A DNA stretch of 64,000 bases from Branchiostoma floridae (taxonomy: Eukaryota; Chordata; Leptocardii; Amphioxiformes; Branchiostomatidae): the NCBI RefSeq assembly GCF_000003815.2, contig NC_049986.1, forward strand, positions 17,984,993 through 18,048,992, in the 5' to 3' direction. The position numbers and the translations under genes were made by a program. This document shows positions 57,801 through 64,000 of this stretch, piece by piece; within the stretch, counting starts at the first letter, position 1, and each line of letters starts with the position of its first letter. Under the pieces are notes generated by a model. It was not told where the DNA came from. It saw only the letters and a list, made by a program, of their open reading frames with translations, and searched no databases.

Positions 57801-60800
57801 GTTTATCTGCTTCAACAGTATGACCAAGAAAAAAGAGACAGGAATGCATTGTCGCTCTTTAGGAGTAACTGTTTTCATGTTTTCAGCACAAATGGGATCA
57901 TGATCCATGAAGGTACCGTATATTCTCGAATAAAGTACGCACTTTTTTAACTTTTCAAAATTGAAAAGGTGCTACAAGTTGGGGTGCGTACTTTATTTGA
58001 GGTTACTGCACAGATAAATGGTAAGAAAAGCCTAAAATAAAGCAAGGTGGAGCTACACTTCTAGTAATGTTCCAAAGCATACACATTGTTGTTGTCTTGA
58101 AGTTGTCTAAACATGAAACAAAGAAATTGTCTTAACATGATTTACATATTAACAGTGGCATTTGCATACAATCCTTTTGAGTTAGTGACTTTGACTTGTA
58201 CAATTGGTTTTGCCTGATTTCTTCTACCAGTTCTCAGTGATTTTTACAATTTGCAGCAGGCAATTCACAAGTTTATAGAGACAATGACAGTGTAAACCCA
58301 GGTTATTTTATGCAAAATGACCTGGGGAAAACATCATAAATTCGAATTTATTTAGTTAAAGGCCTGTTCAAAACTGGTGGAGAAGGGGTGCGTACTTTAT
58401 TTGAGTTTTTCCATTTTACCTTTCAGTCCCAAAGATCTGTCTAAGACTTGTCCAAAATCAGGGGTGCATACTTTAATTGGGGTGCGTACTTTATTCGAGA
58501 ATATACGGTACTCATTTGAACTTCATTATAGAATTCCCTAGGTGTCAATGGCAGCAAGTCTCATCCTTTCCTTCTTTAAGATCTACTTACTCACAAAGTA
58601 GTACTTTTTAAAAGACCAAAACATAGTCAAAAATGTCTAAAGCCTTAAATAAAGCCCCATGGCTATGAACTATATCTGTCCAAAGTACTGAAATGCAATC
58701 CGCTGCTGTAGAGAAGAGAAAGGAGAGTAGACATGCCATATATAGAGGAGTGGCTTTCCATTTTTTTTTTCTCATCCAAAAACCAATGGATCAAATAGGT
58801 GTGACCTAAAACTCACCTCAAATGGCACAGAATCAAAGAAGAGAGCAAGGAACCAGTTGAGGGTGACGGTAGACAGGAGGATACCCAGCACCTCCAGATG
58901 GTCACGCAGGCGAGGCATTATCTCAGAGACCAGCTCCTTTAACACCTCCTGGTCTGCTTGGGCGCCCACCAGGTTCTTGTCGAAATAGTTGATACTGAAG
59001 TACTTCTCTGTCACAGCTACCAGGAACCTGTATTAGAGTTTTCAAATTGTGTTAGCTATGAGAATCATCTTGTAGAAGATAGTGCTGATGGTGATTCTTT
59101 TAGATGATAGTACTGATTCCTAAATCACTGCACTTACAGCTAAATCTTGAATAAATCAAAATATGGTTATTTGCTACATCTGTCCATAGTGCTGAAATGC
59201 CATCCACTGGTTTGTTATGTTACACTAAACAAAACTGGTATGTTTGGCCATTCACTGGTTATGCAAAACAATAAAAAACAAAACCATAGCATGTCCAGGC
59301 CAAAAGATACTGTAACAGAAATTAGCGGTACCAAAGTCAGCTGCCAGAGGACATAAAATCAACCTTGACTTTTGTGTTCACAATTTATCTGGAAACTCTT
59401 AAGTTATTGATGAAACTTAAGCTACTAAAGAAACTCACAGACATACAAACCAAATGTAATAAGTCCATTTTTCATGGAGAGTATGTCGAGAAGGACAACC
59501 TCAAGCCAACCGTTCACACTTGTGCCACATCTTTAGAAAAGACGCTGGAGCCATGTGGCTTCCTTGGTGTTATGGGCTCAAATGAGCACTATGCACCTGG
59601 CCTATAAAAGCAAGGACATGCTGTACTATGCTCATTCGCCCATAACACTGAGGAAGCCACACAGCGAAACATGTTTGTTGTGTGTCGGTTCGAATAAAGT
59701 TCCTAAACGGGGAACATGCGGCTTCAGCATCTTTTCTGAAGATGTGGCTGAAGTGTGAACAGTTGGCTTGAGGTTGTCCTTCTCCACATACTCCATTTTT
59801 CATGGAGGTAACAAAAAGACAAAAGTAAAACTGACCAGAAAGCGTCCTCCTCCTCCAGGAAGAGTAGACTCATGCCCACCATGAAGTTCAGCCCCTGGCA
59901 GTACCCGATGTTGGGGTTGTGGAGACAGTACGCCTGCAGAATGTTTCTCAATTTGCTGATCTGGACATGCAAGGGGCACAGAAAACATTTAATCACAAGC
60001 TGTAAACATCACCAAAATCAATGAACAAAACAATCATAAACCTTTCAGAAAAATGAAACTATTATTAAAGGCATTAACAAAACTACCTCGCAAGATATTT
60101 TAGAAAATCTGTGTAGCCTTCACTGGACTTTATGCAAGCTTTTCCCCCGCAACATCGTATACACATCCTGTGAATCAATTCATAAAATGTAAAAGTAAAG
60201 GTTGGTTAAGGTACTCCCCCCGCCTTCTTTTAGGCTGTAGCGATAGGGGGGTATAATCCACTGCATTGGAAAGTATAGCTCATCCGTTGCCCTATTCCTA
60301 CTCCCAACTGAAGTGCCCATTTTTACACTTGGGTGTAGTGAGAAAGGTTGTGTACAGTATATTTCCCAAGGACAAAATATCTAGTCAGAAAGGCCCAGAA
60401 TTACACCCATGTTCTCCACACCAGGCCATTTGGCCATTTGATGCCACATAAATAAAATGTGGGTTGATCAAACCAAACAAAAAGAAGGATGTTTCCTTAC
60501 CCCATCAGCGTCCAGCTGGTTGAAGTGCTCGTTACATGGCATGGTCCTGAGGAGGTCTAACTCTATCTGCTTCTTGTGCTGCGACACTATCTGTCAGGGG
60601 ATATGGAAATAAAAGAGTTGATGAAGGTTACACAAAATTCTAGGTATTAAGATATGCCAAAAAGCAGTTACTCAAGCAACAGGAAATGATTTTTGAAATA
60701 GACGGTTTATTTCTTTCCTCCTGAGAAAGGTGAAAACCAGAAGAGTGTTGAACCTTGCTGTTATCTCCTTTTCTAATTGTTGCAGGGTTTTCTCTTTTTG

Positions 60801-63761
60801 CTACAATGGTTCTTTCACCTGATGATACATGTTACAATTCTTGATGATTATATGGATGACATCCCTGGGAACCCCAAAACCTGATGTGACTGAATTAAAA
60901 AAAAGTTTGGCAAAAAAGTTGCCTTCATTATGAAATCTAAGTGGTAAGGAAGGTTGACAAATGATCTAACACTTTTTGAAATGGTCCAAAATTGATGCGA
61001 GTGCGCATGTCATCTATATAACCGAATCAACATGGCCTAACCAAAAAGTCCACAAGCATTTTCTTGCAAAACTGCAAAGCTTTTGCAGTATGTAAAATAA
61101 ACCTACCACAGACTGCTCTGACAATGTCACCAGGTCATCATAATACCCTGGGCCCTGAAATGAAAAAAACAAGAACTTCAACCTTCAATCTCTCTAAGGA
61201 TCAAATGTAATCCTCTGTGAGTCAAATACTTTGAATACTACAAATTTCTTTTTCCAATTTACAAAAGCAAAGGCTCTCTAACCTTACAGTCAGTCAAATC
61301 TCACATGTCTTAAAATAGTCTTTAAGTAGTACCTTTTGTTCCTCGATGTCCTGTGTTTGTATGTGGACAAACTTCTGCCACACCTCGCTGCGGTACTGGT
61401 CAGGGATACCGTCCCTCACCAACACCTTCAACTCTTTCTGTAAAACAAAGTGATAAAATCCTAGAACTTACAAAAACTGGAGACACAAAGTGTTTGAATA
61501 TGAACATTCAACATTTTAAAACTATTCTATATTTTTTTTTGCTTTGAAGTTCGTACTGGGCTTTCTTTATCTTTATTCATCCAAACTGAGACTTTTAGAG
61601 ATTATCAGAAAATGAAAACAAAAACAGAAATTCAATGTAAAAGTTTTAAAAGAATTGCACAGCTACTGGTAGAAGAGGGAGACACACTGTACTGATACTG
61701 ACACATCTACTGCAACTAATTTAGAAGAAACGAGATTTGCTGCTTACAGTTTTCTGCAGGTCCTGCCTGTGTGCCTTGAGATAATCAGTCCACTGGGTCT
61801 GGTGCTTTTCATAACTCTGGAGAAAAACACACAGAAAAAATCATAATCATACATTGTATAACACACCAGACTTACGTTGATGAAGGTAGAAATGTAAGTC
61901 ACACTGACAAAAGATAACGAATGTTATCTGAAAACATCTGACCTTTTCCAAAATCATATCCAATTGCTTCAAGAGACATTGCTATTTGGCAAATATTATC
62001 TGAAAAATCTGACTGTTTCAAAAATAATCTCCTATTTAGTGTACACAGCACACTGTTTCCATGTACATGTAATTCTACCTCCGGAATTCAACTACATGCA
62101 TGTTGCTGGATACAACCTAATTTTACATCTTCTATTGCCCCACAAGTTTCTGTATGACAAGAGATTATAACCTTACAGGACAGTATATTAAATTCAGTTG
62201 GTCAATTTTATAAGGCAACCAGTGTTCACACTGTGTGTATACACTCACATTTTCAGACAACAGCTAAAAAAGGCACTGCTTGTTGCTGGTGGTGGTTTAC
62301 CTTTATTTGTGACCTGTAATGTTGTGTGAGCTGCCTGCAGATGTAGTGGAGCTGGATAGCCTCATTGTGCAGGGTGTGGATGAAACCATAACTGTCGGTG
62401 TGAGTGGCAACCTTGCCTGACCTGAAAAGTCAGATGTACACATATGGAAAATGAAAATTTTTATATTACAAAGTCACTAAGACTGTCAGCATATATCTAA
62501 ACATATTTTCTTTGACATGGGCAATTGGTTCAAAACCAAACTCTTTCAAAAGACTGATTTCTAACTTATTTGACAAAAGGTTATACACAACAAAAGATCA
62601 ATTTCTAACTTGCCTGTCAAATGTTGGTAGTGTTGGGTTAATGGTTCTCGCTTCTTCTAACATGGCTTCCAACCTTTCATAGTGCTAAAGGTGCAGAGAA
62701 AAACATTATAATAGTACATTAACATAAATATGTTGCATTATTACATAACATTACTAAGTACATTATTACATAACATTACTAAGTGCAATGAGTCTATTCT
62801 CAAGTCCTGCATCATTGTCGTAATATACTGCAGTCCTAGACAAGATAGGACATTGCATTTTCCATTCTGCATACTTAAAAGCAAGCAGAATAGAAATGCT
62901 TGGGCAAATAAAATAAGTATGCAACATTGAAAATCCAGATTCTGCACATATGCAAAGACTTTTACATTACGGCTGATATTTCATTTAGTTCACCAAAGTG
63001 ATATCCGAATCCAATGTGATCTAAAAGTACTAGAAGATAAAATTGAATGATTCCTGATCACCTTGTCCCCTCCATATGCCCTGATCTCCATACAGTCAAA
63101 CGGGTCCTCGGGTGGGAGGTGTATGCACCCCTGCAGCAGGTACACGTAGTCTCTCTTATACTCATCCAGCTGGGCTTCCAGACTACGGATCTTCCTGCAA
63201 TTACAAAAATAATTTCATCAAGTTAGTAGAACATATTAGAATATTAGAGTCTCTTCTCCTCTTTTCTCTTCCACAGAACTTCTGACTGGAATGCTGCTAC
63301 ATGATATAGCAGCTAGCAAAAAGCATCACTCCTGTCAGAATCTTTGAGGAAGAGAAAGCAGATGAGATTTTATGAGAGTTTGTGAAAAAGAAATCTTCAA
63401 TATCCTCCTTCTACAATGGTTGCTGAGGACAACCAGAGAAATGGTTCACTCATAGAGTTAGTGAATTTTACACGTTCAACCTGTTTTTTCCACTTTGATG
63501 TTACAGTACTAGACTATTAATTGCTCTACCATTTCATTCGAGCAATGCTGAAGAAATTGAAGTTTGAGGTTTGATCAATCTTGTCAGGAACATTCTACTC
63601 ACGCATGCTGTTGTCGAGATTTGAGCTGCTCCTGTTGCCGTAGGCGTGACAATTTGTGTACCTCCCCGTTTAGGAAAGTGTTCTGGTCCTGCAGGATGCG
63701 ACACTTCTCCTGCATCAGGGCAGTGTACTTCTGCAGCTGGGCTGTCTCCTCACTGGACATA
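48877..63761 (-). CDS. TBC1D2-like RabGAP with C-terminal WD40-like propeller (5' end outside window)
   Basis: Exons: 63761-63603, 63194-63062, 62684-62614, 62421-62301, 61816-61748, 61437-61333, 61154-61107, 60590-60501, 59960-59836, 59027-58817, 57399-57220, 56458-56321, 55625-55547, 55028-54937, 54600-54494, 54096-53985, 52876-52743, 52415-52223, 51258-49745, 49461-49374, 49011-48877. All keep frame, about 1,300 residues, open at the 5' side. Residue numbers count from the first in-window codon. Coiled coil about 1-75. TBC domain about 185-460, with IELDLLR (arginine finger, IxxDxxR) and GYCQGLN (glutamine finger), so probably active in speeding Rab GTP hydrolysis. A linker helix (FSRQEKYREAEDERDRL) follows, then WD40-like blades from about 490. 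A serine-rich, probably disordered insert fills most of the 1,514-nt exon, and the last blade is VILSCAGSLGEQCTVLKW. The TBC part resembles TBC1D2/2B; the propeller (ELWVGTGAGDVIVYD) resembles LRRK2 and ARHGEF10. Target Rab unknown. Confidence 0.93.
53130..53412. repeat. Dispersed repeat, intact copy
   Basis: Contains caggaatgcactgtctccca, aactgttttatttcagcaca, agatctacttgctcacaaag and gtgctgaaatgccatccact. Other copies: 57830-58700 (split by the 593-bp MITE) and a 3' fragment at about 59155-59225. All lie in introns of the TBC gene. Confidence 0.8.
53718..53955. mobile_element. Element with CAGGGATCAAAATA / TATTTCGAACCCTG ends
   Basis: Inverted ends resemble those at 14668-15035. The interior is rich in acgtgcaaat/gcaagtt words. 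Lies in a TBC-gene intron. Confidence 0.6.
57511..57740 (-). pseudogene. Two truncated tandem copies of the TBC-domain exon
   Basis: In the intron just upstream (in gene direction) of the functional exon 57399-57220 lie two partial copies. Copy 2 (about 57511-57594) reads TLLRIWDCFLVEGPKVLF and then diverges to a stop. Copy 3 (about 57645-57739) reads TLLQIWDCFLVEGPKALF and continues into HEEAIL. Both keep an acceptor AG before ACTCTG but lack the exon's 3' half and its donor. Flanking intron sequence (gtttactgagttgtacatt) is duplicated with each copy, so these are DNA tandem duplications, not retrocopies. Probably non-functional relics. Confidence 0.85.
57830..58705. repeat. Dispersed repeat, copy interrupted by MITE
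   Basis: The left part (caggaatgcattgtcgctct, gtaactgttttcatgttttcagcac) and right part (agatctacttactcacaaag, ctgaaatgcaatccgctg) match 53130-53412 in order, with the 593-bp MITE between them. Confidence 0.82.
57916..58508. mobile_element. 593-bp mariner-type MITE, TA target duplication
   Basis: Perfect terminal inverted repeats ccgtatattctcgaataaag... and ...ctttattcgagaatatacgg, flanked by TA on both sides. Inner copies of gtgcgtactttatt. It is inserted inside an older dispersed repeat and carries no transposase. Confidence 0.92.
59476..59794. mobile_element. 319-bp hairpin MITE with 9-bp target duplication
   Basis: Arms ggagagtatgtcgagaaggacaacc...ccgttcacactt and aagtgtgaacagttggcttg...ccacatactcc. 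The direct duplication atttttcat lies at 59467-59475 and 59795-59803. Inner inverted words gttatgggctcaaatgagc / gctcattcgcccataac. It ends about 40 bp from TBC exon 59836-59960. Confidence 0.93.
60233..60446 (-). mobile_element. SINE copy in TBC-gene intron
   Basis: Shares cccaactgaagtgcccattt, gtgtagtgagaaaggttgtgtacagtat and a degenerate tRNA-like end (gccatttgatgcca) with 44020-44292. Confidence 0.7.
60647..60715. mobile_element. Fragment of the 2.2-kb hairpin family
   Basis: Single arm (aaaaagcagttactcaagca) in an intron of the TBC gene. A further diverged fragment lies at about 61905-62015. Confidence 0.65.
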
Positions 63762-64000
63762 CTAGAATACAAGCAAGACTGATATGTTAAAGTCAAGATT
63801 AATATAGTTTGGTCTTGGCATTGATTCAAGTGCATACATGTAACAACTGCACATTAACAAGTAAAATTTCTGGGGCAAATTTTGACGAGTTTTGAATTAT
63901 TCCCCTCCACTCATGAGCCCATGTTGTTGATTTGCTTGTTAAAAAAATGTTAGCTTTACAGCTATATTTTCGTCAGTCCAGTTTCCAAAAATCATTTCCC

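Noticed and set aside
60075-60172. Possible extra TBC exon on the minus strand (acceptor, then DVYTMLRGKSLHKVQ and stop)
   Set aside because: It ends in a stop without a usable donor. Exon 60590-60501 joins 59960-59836 directly in frame, giving a normal TBC sequence (LDADG then ISKLRN).

Overview
The window is animal nuclear DNA. It is AT-rich and intron-rich, with GT-AG splicing (one GC-AG intron), CpG-rich stretches at transcript starts, many short inverted-repeat elements, tRNA-derived SINEs and microsatellites. One gene is a near full-length homologue of vertebrate C1orf21 and another is a near-identical RAB14, so a deuterostome is likely. The compact genes, the dense MITEs and the frequent AACGTTA-type words suggest amphioxus (Branchiostoma). 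That last step is inference from memory of such genomes and was not tested by a search.

Layout. 1-5.8 kb: 3' flank of RAB14, holding repeats and no gene I can support. 5.8-18.7 kb (minus): RAB14, nine coding exons giving a 215-residue Rab GTPase with all G motifs and a C-terminal CAC. Its non-coding first exon lies at a CpG-rich, apparently bidirectional promoter near 18.6-18.85 kb with a YY1-type motif. 18.7-44.4 kb (plus): the C1orf21-like gene. Six coding exons (40.8-44.36 kb) give a 119-residue protein with an MGC acylation start. The first coding exon opens at a splice acceptor only 7 bases before the ATG, so upstream non-coding exons must exist. Candidate starts lie at 18.7 kb and at a second GC-rich site near 31.2-31.37 kb. 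The 18.8-40.8 kb interval is otherwise repeats. 44.4-48.9 kb: tail-to-tail intergenic or 3'UTR sequence. 48.9-64 kb (minus): the last 21 exons (about 1,300 residues) of a large Rab GTPase-activating protein, continuing past the right edge. It has a coiled coil, a TBC domain with intact arginine and glutamine fingers, and a C-terminal WD40-like propeller split by a roughly 460-residue serine-rich insert in a 1.5-kb exon.

How they relate: RAB14 and the TBC protein are a Rab and a probable Rab regulator, both acting in endosomal or Golgi traffic. Nothing in the sequence shows that they are partners. The C1orf21-like protein is probably a small membrane-tethered adaptor of unknown function.

The most unusual items are: the RabGAP with a propeller resembling that of LRRK2; two truncated tandem copies of a TBC-domain exon beside the real exon; a 14-unit minisatellite in C1orf21 intron 1 whose unit resembles the start-codon region of the preceding exon; and several hairpin mobile-element families, some with clear target-site duplications and nested insertions.
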